NCBI GenBank assembly: GCA_030867875.1
Contig: JAOWCC010000936.1
Coordinates: forward strand, 74,929,032-74,993,031
Reading direction: 5' to 3'
Length of the DNA: 64,000 nt
Source of the DNA: Actinernus sp. WN-2022
Lineage: Eukaryota > Cnidaria > Anthozoa > Actiniaria > Actinernidae
Shown here: piece after piece, positions 10,607-42,086 of the stretch
Position numbering within the stretch: the stretch's first letter is position 1
Layout: each line of letters starts with the position of its first letter
Program-made: the position numbers and the translations under genes
Notes under the pieces: model-generated
Told to the model about the DNA's origin: nothing
Databases searched by the model: none
What the model saw: the letters and a program-made list of their open reading frames with translations, nothing else

Positions 10607-12955
10607 AGGCTTAAGGTGACACACCTTATAAGCTAACACCTAAATTAATTTCAATTCAGTCATAGTTCTGGTTTAAAGAAGAAATGGTATGTGAAAATTA
10701 CATGGAAAAGTTATAACAATAATATTGGCCGGTAACTTTATTTTTCCAATGTTGTAACAATTAAAAGAACAATAATATTTTACGAGGTATAAAATATTAA
10801 TGTGTACTATACGTTACATAATTGGTATAACCATATGGTTAATTACCAAAGTTAAAGTGTATATTAATTGGTGACCATTTGCTGGTTATTATATTTTCAT
10901 GGTTTTCTATGAAATACGTGTATGGGAAAATATTATTTCATGAGAAATTCATATTATTTAGTTTACAATGAGCATGGGTAATGAATCAACAGGAAAAGTT
11001 GTATTATATAGTTATTATTTGGAGTACGTACCAGGTACCACTACAAAAATACACATTAAAGCAACTAAAACCTCAATATTTATAGCAATATAGCAATTAA
11101 GACACATCAACTGAGCATGAAATGTACTGCATTTGATTGTCAAATGGACAAACACTCGCACAATTAAGGTGATCACTGCATGCTTCACTCGGAGGTGAAT
11201 GGCAAAGGATATTCACCTCCAGAGTAGTCTATCAGAGCATGCAAAAAGCACTATTCGCTAGTTGTGTGGTATATACTAATTCACGGTAAACCACTCAATA
11301 GCATTGCAAAAGTAGTAAATCATAGAAAAACTATAAAATACCACCCTGTATTTCATAGAAATGCCGAGCTCAGATTGGCTGAAATATAATATTTATAGCA
11401 TATAATTACTAAAACACAGTCAAGGTAAATATTACATTGATATACACTTCAACTTTGGTGAATAATACAATTGAAGGGCTGTGTGCAAAAAGGGTGTCTC
11501 CTGATCCATCAATTTCTTTGTTTTCTAAGAGAATTGAGAACGTGATCAAGAGTCACTTACGCCCTTTTTGCACACAGCCCTTCGATTGTAATAGTTACTA
11601 ATAGTACAATTTCAGAGTGGATTATGAAAGAAACTTAAAACAAGACTATAGCCTTCTAACTGTTTTAGGTACATGTGAGTACACATGATATCATATGAAT
11701 CAATTAAGTTACATGTGCATGCGAGTACACATGATATCATGTATGAATCAAGTTTTACAATGTATTCCAACAAACATGCATCTTTAGTGTGCTTATAGGA
11801 AAAGTACATTTTCTTTCATCTCATGGATTTCTTCCTTGAAATTTGAGAAAATCTTCTGGTGCCGATTTTACGAATTAACGGCTGGAATCAGCAGTCCTCA
11901 TATTCACCACCACACATTCAGAACCTCGATCTCAGAAAGCTGGAACCTGATTTTATACTAAAATCTAATAAGTATGTACAAATATATATTATTTCAATGC
12001 TGGATAAAACAAAGTACTTAACTAATGTTTTAGCATAATAACCCAGCTGCCATATATTGGCAAACTTGCCATCTGATTGGCTAGCCAGGCAGCACCTACA
12101 TGTATCAACTTAATATGGGCCGCGTCAGGCAAAAAGGGCCCGGACGACATTCAAGTTAAATAATTCCTACAACAGTGTTCCTACTAACAGGTTGAAGATT
12201 GTATTGTATTCTTGACGAGAAGCTCTACATTCCATTCCTAACAATAAATGTCAGTTTCAAGAAATTGACAACAAAAATCTGGGGTGAAATTTACATGATT
12301 TTGATGCAAGGGCCTGATTACAAATATAAACACAAAAATTAGGAATCCTGTCAGAGGGGATGATTTTGATGTATGACATTCATTTATACCTGCTGGCATT
12401 AAAGAGTAAAAAATAAATAAGATGAACAAGATGATCACTTTGTGGACAAAAAATTTTTTTTTCTGCAGTCATTCTACTCCTTGTAGCTCGATCATAATAT
12501 ATATATTTTTTATTTAGAATTTTTATTAACATTTTTCCAAAGGATACAACAATCGCAAATACTACATAAAGATACACTCATAATATGATTTTAGCAATAG
12601 TACAAGTTACACCTTGAAATAATCATCTGATGATAAGGAATCATTTGCGCCTGCTAAAATTGTGATCACACCCTCTTGTAAAAATATTGTAAATTTTGTC
12701 TTCGCTTTCACTGGTCAATTTCATGAAATCAACACTACTTGTTAGTAGCACAGTGGTGCTCGTGATGCATATTGTAATCGCACCACAAGTATAAAAAACA
12801 TGGTACAATTGATTGCTAGGTCGATAGGACGGTGACTTGATTATGCTAAACATTACTACATATATGCCAAAGATGCTAAAAAATGCATGCACCCTCATGA
12901 TTATATTTTTTCTGTTTTTCCATAACCCTCATGCTCAGTTCCACCTTCCTACTGC
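10607..12955. other. AT-rich intergenic stretch without recognisable gene
   Basis: No credible exon is seen on either strand. It contains a small hairpin near 11190-11250 (GGAGGTGAATG / CATTCACCTCC-like arms), the hairpin MITE at 11467-11591, and a repeated ACACATGATATCAT motif near 11690-11740. A possible minus-strand polyadenylation signal (AATAAA, complement of 12509-12514) lies about 440 bp past the stop codon of the DUF4476-like gene. Confidence 0.5.
11467..11591. mobile_element. Hairpin MITE (CAATTGAAGGGCTGTGTGC ends)
   Basis: CAATTGAAGGGCTGTGTGCA at the left is answered by TGCACACAGCCCTTCGATTG at the right, with CCCTTTTTG adjacent, giving arms of about 30 bp around 60 bp of unique sequence. 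Non-coding. Confidence 0.7.
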
Positions 12956-13717
12956 TTACCAGCGGAATGGTTTGTACTGTTGCTGAGGGTAGGGGGCTCT
13001 AGGAGGAATATACTGAGCACTTGGCACGTAAACTGGTGGAGGTACCCCAGTGGTTATCACCTGTACACCTGGAGCACCAGGATTAATGACAACACCAGCA
13101 CTGGGGTGTCCTGTGGTGACTGTAGTTGTCTGATACATCACTGGTGTGGCAATCACTGCACCAGTGCCACGAGGCCGGGGAGCTAGTATTGAAGCTATAC
13201 CACTTGCAACGACATCAACAGTTTTGTCCACCATTCGATAAACTGGATCGTTGGGGTCTACCTTTGGTCGAGGTCTGCCATAAGGATAAGGGTTCCCAAC
13301 AGTTTGAGGACCATATGAAGGAGCCACAGGGGGTGGCCCGGCCGAAGCTCGCCTGGTCATAATGCCACGTACTGTATCCCGATCTCTTGCGTAAGGGAAT
13401 AATTCATTCAGCATAGCAAAGTTCATAGGGTCTGTCACATACCCAGAAAGAAGCTGCAAAGCTTGAACCCTGCTGCTGTCCGAACGAAAAGCTCTCAGAA
13501 TGGGGAAGATACCAACACTAGTTGCAGGAAGCAGTTTAGCCACGCAGGACTGCAGTGCTTTCGTTTTTTCGTCGTCAAAACTCATGTACATCAAGAGTTC
13601 GCCTACTTGTTCGGCGTAAAAGTTACCTTGGGCATAAACTATGGCTTGGATCTTGTCGTCGATACAAGGCAGTCGATGAACCTCAGATTTCACGATGGAG
13701 AAAGCTGTGGGATCCAT
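12956..13717 (-). CDS. DUF4476-like protein with proline-rich tail
   Basis: A 253-residue single-exon ORF starting ATGGATCCC on the minus strand. Residues 1-120 contain two consecutive helical segments with the DUF4476 pattern: F..vk..v...p..ddKiq.i.ya, a core MSFDDEKTKALQ, then ILRAFRSDSSRVQALQLL, FAMLNELFPYARDRDTVRGI. Residues about 125-253 are rich in Pro, Gly, Val and Thr (ATPVMYQTTTVTTGHPS, PPPVYVPSAQYIPP), probably disordered. No signal peptide or membrane segment is seen. The biochemical function of DUF4476 is unknown. The gene is divergent from RECQL5 with 420 bp between start codons. The domain call is by eye. Confidence 0.75.
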   Translation of the reverse strand: MDPTAFSIVKSEVHRLPCIDDKIQAIVYAQGNFYAEQVGELLMYMSFDDEKTKALQSCVAKLLPATSVGIFPILRAFRSDSSRVQALQLLSGYVTDPMNFAMLNELFPYARDRDTVRGIMTRRASAGPPPVAPSYGPQTVGNPYPYGRPRPKVDPNDPVYRMVDKTVDVVASGIASILAPRPRGTGAVIATPVMYQTTTVTTGHPSAGVVINPGAPGVQVITTGVPPPVYVPSAQYIPPRAPYPQQQYKPFRW

Positions 13718-14137
13718 GATAAAATTAAGCTGCTTCTGGCAGTCTCGACCAAATTCTCATACAGGATTCGGTTTCACGTTTACTGTAAGGCGTCTGTCTC
13801 CTTCGTCGAGGAAAAGTTACTTTATAGCAGAGTCGGAATTATTCGATGATATTGTGATCAACTCTTAGTAACATATATATTCCTTCTGCTCGTTCGGCTT
13901 TAATATGACAGATTGCACAGCTGCATTACGCAGCATTACCAATGTTGCTAATATTAGAATTGAACAGTATTATATTTCTAATAGATGTATGACGTATGGC
14001 GTTTGGGTGGGTTCGGAAGGTTTCGGAAACTTACGATTTCTCTCGACAATTGCCGAGATATTTCCGACTAATCGAAATCGGTTCCAATCTCGAGCACTTA
14101 TTGATTACAAATATGGCAGACTGAGAGTGAGAAGACA
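13718..14137. promoter_or_regulatory. Divergent intergenic region between DUF4476-like gene and RECQL5
   Basis: Only 420 bp separate the two start codons on opposite strands, so both 5' UTRs and promoters must lie here or overlap. No TATA box was assigned with confidence. A shared bidirectional promoter is inferred from geometry only. Confidence 0.5.
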
Positions 14138-35275
<21,138 letters not shown>

Positions 35276-36150
35276 ATTCAACACTGCTAAAGATGAGCTA
35301 GATGTGCGGTCCTTGTATGTTAGATAGAAATACAGTAGATCCCCCTCCCCCTCCCTCGTTGAGATTCTCGGTCGTGGAGTGTCTCATGTGTTACAATCTG
35401 TGTTTCCGATTTCCGGTTTAACGTGTCAATCTAGTCAACAGGCTAAGAGCAGGTAGTGGATGATATAAAATGACCATTGAATAGTTAGTAATTAAAATTA
35501 GTAATTTGCACTGGTGAGTAAATGACTCAATTGTTGTGTTAAACAACAGAAAATCAAAATATTTATGTTATTTTCTGTCACCAATATATTAATAATATGA
35601 AGATAAAATTTATTTGTAGAAATGTAAGGGTATATAAGTTGGATGAATAAAAGTTTCCTGAGTGGGTTTAACCTTAGTTTTGGAGGGCATTGTTATTTTC
35701 ATTTTAGATCTCTCATTAACTTATAATATAAAAGTACCTTAATTTCTACGAACACACGCTGCAACATTGCAATGGCGAAATTGCACCGTGTCTCTGTAAC
35801 ATTGGGCTCGACGTTTCTGACATTTGGTTTTGGTTGGTTTGTGGCTTTTCGAATGTTGGGGGTAGGGCGAAAAGATGAAAATAATAATTAATAAGATTCT
35901 CTTCAGCTATCTTCAAAATAACCGTGCTCGTCGTACTCCGTTAAATCTCACCTCCTCCTCTAACTCTATAGCGAACTTCGTGTTGATAAACTTTGCAGTT
36001 GTTATGCTAATGTCCAACCACGATTTCAAAAGGCCGCTTTGTGTCAGGAACCAATGGATCTCTGGTTGGTACATTAATGGCAATGGATGACGTAGCAGTA
36101 AGTATCGCTATAGGAGTTTCCATCGGTCACAGTTGACCTCGGAGGAGGCA
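35276..36150. other. RECQL5 3' UTR and following intergenic DNA
   Basis: The stretch after the RECQL5 stop includes an AATAAA at 35646 as a likely polyadenylation signal. Beyond that no gene or clear repeat is seen to about 36150. Confidence 0.45.
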
Positions 36151-36159
36151 ATATTAGGT

Positions 36160-36860
36160 CAATTTTTTTAATCAATATCGATTCTGTATCAAGTGAATAG
36201 TTGCCCTGGACGCCAGAGGTTCTACTGCCCTCTCTCCCTGCCTTCTCGTCGATTCGCTCCTTCGCACCTAAACGGGCAGTAGAACCTCTGGTATCCAGGG
36301 TGGTGAATAGTTGAACAGTAGAATATTTATTGATTTGAGTGTTGCGTCTGAGTTATAGAGGTTTCTATTTCCAATATGCTAATGATTTGACGCCGGTAAA
36401 ATCAATCATGAGTCGAGTGTAGTGTGTCCAAAACAGTTAATGTAGTTGGGAGTGTGTGAGGAGTAAAAGCAGGCCCCCACCAGCTTTAAGCTGTAATATT
36501 CAGTCTGCTATAACAAAAAGAATATTTATTTTATTTATTTATTTGACGTAAATTCGGGAAGTTACTTTCATTTCATTTTCCTTGTGAATGAAACCTTTTT
36601 CTGATTTTGACAAAATATTTGCTAAAACCACTGATATAACCTTCAAATATAACATAGATGTTACAAAAGGTCATTTATCTCTGCCAGTGTCTTTTTTTTA
36701 TAATAAACGAAGACCGGTTTTACGTCAACGGTTCAAATATATTATAAATATAAACCCCTATAACTCATGGATGCAACACTCAAATCGAGAAATATTCAAC
36801 TATTCACTTGATGTAGAATCGATATTAATGATAAAAAGGTTTGACTTGATGTACACTTTA
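36160..36860. mobile_element. Foldback MITE with ATCGATTCT arms, copy 1
   Basis: The outer arms include AATATCGATTCTGTATCAAG / ATGTAGAATCGATATTAATG, and inside them TTGATTTGAGTGTTGCGTC / ATGCAACACTCAAATCG and TTTCTATTTCCAATATGC. A second family member is at 58650-59095. A 99-bp hairpin is nested at 36204-36302. The open frame at 36588-36866 is the element's arm, not a gene. Confidence 0.75.
36193..36313. mobile_element. Nested hairpin element with 11-bp flanking direct repeat
   Basis: The hairpin 36204-36302 (CCCTGGACGCCAGAGGTTCT / AGAACCTCTGGTATCCAGGG) interrupts the arm of the larger MITE. It is flanked on both sides by GTGAATAGTTG (36193-36203, 36303-36313). The long duplication suggests insertion by an unusual transposase, or a retained part of the arm. 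Confidence 0.7.
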
Positions 36861-36869
36861 AGATAAATC

Positions 36870-37788
36870 AGTTGTATTCGCGTATTTCAAGTTGGTTACG
36901 TTTTTCTGTTCTAAAAGATTTCAAGCATAAGTTCTAAGAGGGTCTGAATTGGGGGGGGGGGGGGGAGGGGGGGTCTACATGTCAGTTAAAATTTTGGCCA
37001 TTTGTCAGTTAGCCCTAGTTAATCATTACTAGAGAACATTTACAATGTTTGACCCACAAAAAACAAATTTGTCAGTTGTCAGTTATTTTCCCGTTGTCAG
37101 TAAAAAAAATCGTCAGTTGTCAGTTATTTTTAAGGCCGTTTCTCAGTAGTCAGTTAACCCCATTCAGATCCTCTTCTAAGTTCAGTTGACGTTCTCCTCG
37201 GATCAGGAAAAGATGGTCGCTTACGAGAGTGGACATCAATACCCTGGATAAAATCGAAATTAGAAAGTTTTGCATGGGTATGCCGTCTCTACATAAACCA
37301 CCATGCTACTCGGACACGTACCAGAAAAATAACACTTACTAATTAGTATTATTTCTAGTCCTGACCTGGCCTCTTTTTCGACCGCTCCGTAAACTGGAAG
37401 GTCGCGGGAAAGAGAGTCCAGTAGATATTGTATGCGCATGCTCAACACTCTCCAATCAGGAATAAGATCAAATTCTAGGGAATATTCACGGGGTTTACCG
37501 AATACATTTGTATTACCGAACACAATTTTAGCTTTATTTAAAATGGCCGATTAATATCAATGCCGAATTTCTAGCAACGATGCCTTCCGCAACACAGACA
37601 CAAACAATTTCTTGCTTTAGAGTCTTTACTGCTTCTCCTATAGACAACTAGGACTGAATCCTTCAGGTGGGAGCATTAACAATTTGTATTTACACAGATC
37701 GAAGGTTCAAGTCCATGCATTTCGTTTTCACTGAGATCACGCAGCTTTACTGCTGTTACCCCGTGCAAGCTCCTTTAGTTTAGACGGC
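36870..37788. other. Intergenic, no gene recognised
   Basis: Contains a G run near 36955 and repeated TCAGTTGTCAGTTA motifs (36960-37160). A block at 37345-37445 (TCCTGACCTGGCCTCTTT, GGTCGCGGGAAAGAGAGTCC) recurs inverted at 39040-39145, so it is part of a dispersed repeat. Confidence 0.45.
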
Positions 37789-37789
37789 C

Positions 37790-37925
37790 ATCCCTTTATG
37801 TAGGACGACACGAATTGCTACCAAATTGTATTCTATTGTATTGTGTTGCGTTGTATTGAATTGTATTGTGTTGTGTTGTATTGTATTTTTGGTAAAAATT
37901 CGTGTCGTCCTACATAAAGGGATTG
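37790..37925. mobile_element. MITE with ATCCCTTTATGTAGGACG ends
   Basis: ATCCCTTTATGTAGGACGAC at the left and GTCGTCCTACATAAAGGGAT at the right are perfect inverted ends. The centre is a (TTGTA)n-like simple repeat. Non-coding. Confidence 0.8.
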
Positions 37926-38459
37926 CCGTTTAGACATTTGATCGTCCATCATATATACGAGTGGAGAAATCAAAATTATAATCGATGAATTACAAGTATG
38001 ATGAGTGGTGAAGATCTTTATAAAGAATCACATCAAATACTAATTAATAATTTCATGCTTGTTTGGTGGTTGTGGGATAAACAACAAAATGATTTTAAAA
38101 CTTTATGCGTGTAGAGTTTCGATGTTTCAGGCTTGGAGGTTGTACTTGCGTATTTACATATATTTGCTTTGTTTGACTTAAGTAATCAAGCGTCCATTGT
38201 TAATGAAAAGATGGAATGTTGACAATTATGCGCTTGTTCTTCGTGGGAGTACGTGTTTACAACCTGGCGTGAAATTTGATGAAAACATAGTTTGGCGCTA
38301 TAGTTGGCGTCAATGACATACGCAGTGTCGGGGCAGTGTGTAAAAAAACAGGTCTCACATTGGAGAGACGGTCTGTATGCATCAAGACCGGTATTGTACC
38401 TTAAAACTTCTTATCGCTTGGGGAAGTCTCTGATCGGTCGTGAGACCTCCCTTTGTTCA

Positions 38460-38600
38460 AGGCATTTGCCTACAGTACTTTGAAATTCTTTTCTAAGTCC
38501 AAGGACTTTGAACTATATATATATTTGAACTATGACTTAGAAAAAGATTTCAAAATACCGTAGAGAGTACTTTGACGGGGTTTCAAAGTACTGCACGTGG
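38460..38600. repeat. Palindrome around an (AT)n core
   Basis: AGTACTTTGAAATTCTTTTC and CTAAGTC..GAACTATATATATA are answered by CTTAGAAAAAGATTTCAAA and AGTACTTTGA. A foldback of about 130 bp with no ORF. Confidence 0.5.
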
Positions 38601-39159
38601 TACAAATTGAGACCTGGTTGGCCAATTACAACTGAGATCGGACGCAAATATTTTATCGTGCTTGTGAAATGAAACAATAATTGGAATGCACATTATTGTT
38701 ATGTGATTCTGTGTTATTCTAATTATGGAACTTGAAATGACGAAGTATGTCCTATAGGAGTTACAGATCTTTATCATAATTTATTCATACTTATTAACTG
38801 AGTACGAAATCTTTATCAAAAGTTAATTTATTTATTAATAATTTAATTGGGATTTACGGTACTGTGCATGTGATCTGAATACTGAGCTGGGATTGGTTTG
38901 CATCCTCATTAATTATTCATGAATTTTACAAACGTTGATACAATTCAGTAAACTCCACTCGCACTCCGGATTCGCCGCCATGATTATGAGCTATGTAGCC
39001 AGGTCACCACATTTTTGTGGTGTGGCCTGGTTACATTTCTGACATGCGCATGCAATACCTAGTGGACTCTCTTTCTCGCGACCCTCCACTGGCTCCAGTC
39101 TACGGAGCGGTCGAAAGAGAGGCCAGGTCAGGACTCTGCTATTTCTCGCCGGACTTCTT

Positions 39160-39386
39160 TTAGGGTGCGTTCGATTGACCATATTCCGGAATAGGAATAG
39201 CTGGAATAGTCTCTGGAAATCACTGGTTCGGGCATATTTTGTACGGTAAGGTGCAAATGATTGCTGATATATGATATTCAGAATACAATTAGTATTCCAG
39301 TGGCTAAAAAATCCCAGGATAAGCGATTTGCAGTGATCATTCTATGTATTCTTATTCCGGAATACGGTCAATCGAACGCACCCTTA
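39160..39386. mobile_element. PIF/Harbinger-like MITE (TTA duplication)
   Basis: The element 39163-39383 has inverted ends GGGTGCGTTCGATTGACC and TATTCCGGAATA just inside. TTA flanks both sides (39160-39162, 39384-39386), which fits PIF/Harbinger (Tourist-type) insertions. Non-autonomous. Confidence 0.75.
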
Positions 39387-39757
39387 ATGTTGCTGTGATT
39401 CAAGAGTTGTTGATCAATACTAAAACTCGTTATAGATGTTATGTCAGAAGTGCACGGCTCTATTTCAATGTATTGTGTCACACTCTTTATAAAGCATGAA
39501 ATACAGCAAATTCTGAAAAGTTCATGTATTTGTTGGGTCAATAACGATCCCTTTATAGGAATAACAAGGTAATGAAAACTAAAAAAAACACAATGTAAGT
39601 CACAAATCTGGAGGTATATATAAAAGGGTAGGTATTTCACGAGTTGAAGTATAGAAAAGGGTAGGAAAAACTGACATTTAGGTATTTAAAAGGGCCTTTC
39701 AAAATATCGCGAACAGACGCACCTAACGGCTGATTTATTCAATTCAAGTATTTTAAA

Positions 39758-40315
39758 GTGCCTGTCACCCTTTTGCAATTTTGATAGCTTATGAACCTCC
39801 GAAACGTTTTGAGTACTTCTGTGAAGAAAGTTTTGGTTTAAAGTGAATACTTTATGTTCTATGCTTGTTTGAAATCGTGTAAATGTGACCTTTCCTGACC
39901 CATGACCGCGTAAGTAAAAGCCTGGGTCGAAACCTGGGTAGAAGTCATCTTGACGTCATATAATTAATTCGGCTTTGCAATCATTTGAAGAAATACTTAA
40001 CATGTTGACTAAAATGACTTTTTTCTTTACTAACAACTCAAAAACTGTTTATTTTCTATGCATCGATGTTGTTGTAATAAAAAGGCGCCATGGAGAATAA
40101 TGCATTAATGAGATGACGTCTACCCAGGTTTCGACCCAGGCTTTTACTTACGCGGTTAATTATGGGTCAGGAAAGGTCACATTTACACGATTTCAAACTA
40201 ACGTAGAACATAAAGTATTCACTTTAAACCAAAACTTTCTTCACAGAAGTACTCAAAACTTTTCGGAGGTTCATAAGCTATCAAAATTGCAAAAGGGTGA
40301 TAGGCACTTTAAGGG
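39758..40315. mobile_element. Foldback MITE with about 210-bp inverted arms
   Basis: The arms 39758-39960 and 40105-40315 mirror each other: TTTAAAGTGCCTGTCACCC / GGGTGATAGGCACTTTAA, TGTGAAGAAAGTTTTGGTTT and GCCTGGGTCGAAACCTGGGT. About 140 bp of unique centre. The open frame 40113-40328 is the arm. Confidence 0.8.
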
Positions 40316-40445
40316 GTTACTCAAGTGAAAAGTTTAGTAAAAGGTATATGAAAGGGTTACCTCTTCTGTCAAAAATGGTATATAAAAGAGTAAGGGTTTA
40401 CGTTTGGACCTCGGGGCGGAGCCTCCCGCCCCGTATAAACGTTTG

Positions 40446-40580
40446 TTGAGTATGGCTGCTACGCTTTTGTGATAATTGCAACTCAACAATAGCGGGAAAC
40501 CGTTCTAAAAATAACCTAACTTGTGAAAACGCTGTGACAGGCCTAGTATGCGGGATGGACGCTCCTTGTTATGGGCTCCT
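40446..40580. mobile_element. MITE with GGAGCGTCCAT ends, fragment
   Basis: The right half of the family at 8225-8532 and 61215-61519: GGGAAACCGTTCTAAAAATA, ACTTGTGAAAACGC, ATGGACGCTCCTTGTTATGG. The left half is missing. Confidence 0.6.
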
Positions 40581-41525
40581 TACGTGACCATGTCCTGCAA
40601 AGGGCCTATTGCGAATGAGTTGGTGGTCGTTGATTTCACATTCTTTACCACTGCTCATCCCCCAACTTCACTGTCCCAATCGCAACACGGATCATATTGA
40701 ATACTGGGCATTAAACGCATCCAATATTTTCGAGCCATATACATGCCTAGCTCACGTTTACGAAACTGTCAAAATGCGCTAACGAAAGGCGAACCTGACT
40801 TTCGGCAGGTTTGACATTTCACACGCCGGTCTCGTTCTAGTCTACAACCGCGTGATTAATTGATAAAACAGCAATCGCTCTGACAGCCAGAGGGTCTGTA
40901 AAAGGTCCTTTGTATAAGAATAATGAGGTTATGAAGGAGTTAAAAGGTAAATCAGTAGAGTGTAGAGGCCTGACGCGTCGGCGCAGTAGCCGTGTGGGAA
41001 ACTAATTGATCCCACATCGATAGCACGGTAATGGTCTGTTATGCATTTTTTCACTTGAGATGTCGGAAAAAAAGGTTTAAGACTCGGACCCGCTGTACGC
41101 GGTACAGAGGTCATCACGTGGTATCATGCAGAGCACAGGATTGGGTAGCAGCCTTTTAGATCTATTGCCATTGTTAGAGTATCACACCGTATCAGTTTTG
41201 CTGTAGTATTCGGACTTGTTATTGTTGTCATAATTTTATATTTTGGCTGGTTGCCGTTTTCAAAAAAGAAGAAGAAAAGAGAAAAGCCGCAAAATTTAGT
41301 TTGTGATAATTCAGTTTGTGAGTATAAAATTTGGCAGCGGGCAAACAATGCGGGCTAGAGGGATTTATAGGTCTTTATACTCAAGTTCCAAGAAGCTAGA
41401 ATAATTGAAGACCGAAAGTATCGAGCAATAAAGTTTTATCTTCAATCGACCAAATATTTAAAGAGAATGCAATGCAGGAAGCTAAGGTTTGCCGGTTTTG
41501 TTTCAGCGTGATGAAATTAGGATGA
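40581..41525. other. Intergenic, no gene recognised
   Basis: No exon-like frame or clear repeat family was identified. The following DNA transposon begins near 41530. Confidence 0.4.
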
Positions 41526-42086
41526 CATAAACTAGCCCATGGGCCAGGGAATGAACCCCCTCCCTTTGGGGATTTTGTGAGACCTGTACCGTTTGAAAGC
41601 TTAGCCCAAGGGTATTCCAAAATCAGATGTCTGCATTTGATCAGAATCTGGGTGGAGCATTGTTTCCTTGACATCAAAAACCACAGGGTACCCAATTCTA
41701 CTTTTTCAAGAAAAAAGATTTGTAAATGAAAATATGATGATAGATAAACGATAGAGGTAGATCAAGTGATGCAATATTGTTGTCAAATCTCACGCCTGAT
41801 GTCGCCACTGCGCATGTAATAGCTCTGTTCTTTAAACTGTAACGTATGTTTTCTGATAGTTACCGGGCAATTGTTGCAAATGTTTTTTCCCTCATTGTTT
41901 TATACCTTACGTGGAATGGTGGAATTAAGCCGATTATCAGCTACAGACTTGGTTGTATTATCGTCAGAGTAGGAGTCCTAGTAGGTATAGGTATATACAG
42001 TTCCGACTGTTCTGTAGTTGCTGCAACATAATGCCATCCTTTCTTGTATATACAACACATCATTGGGGCATTGAAATTAAAAATAA

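Noticed and set aside
36588..36866. 92-codon frame downstream of RECQL5
   Set aside because: Lies entirely within a foldback MITE arm shared with 58650-59100.
37790..37925. Target duplication GTTTAGAC around the MITE
   Set aside because: The direct repeats are not adjacent to the element ends on both sides, so they cannot be claimed as a duplication.
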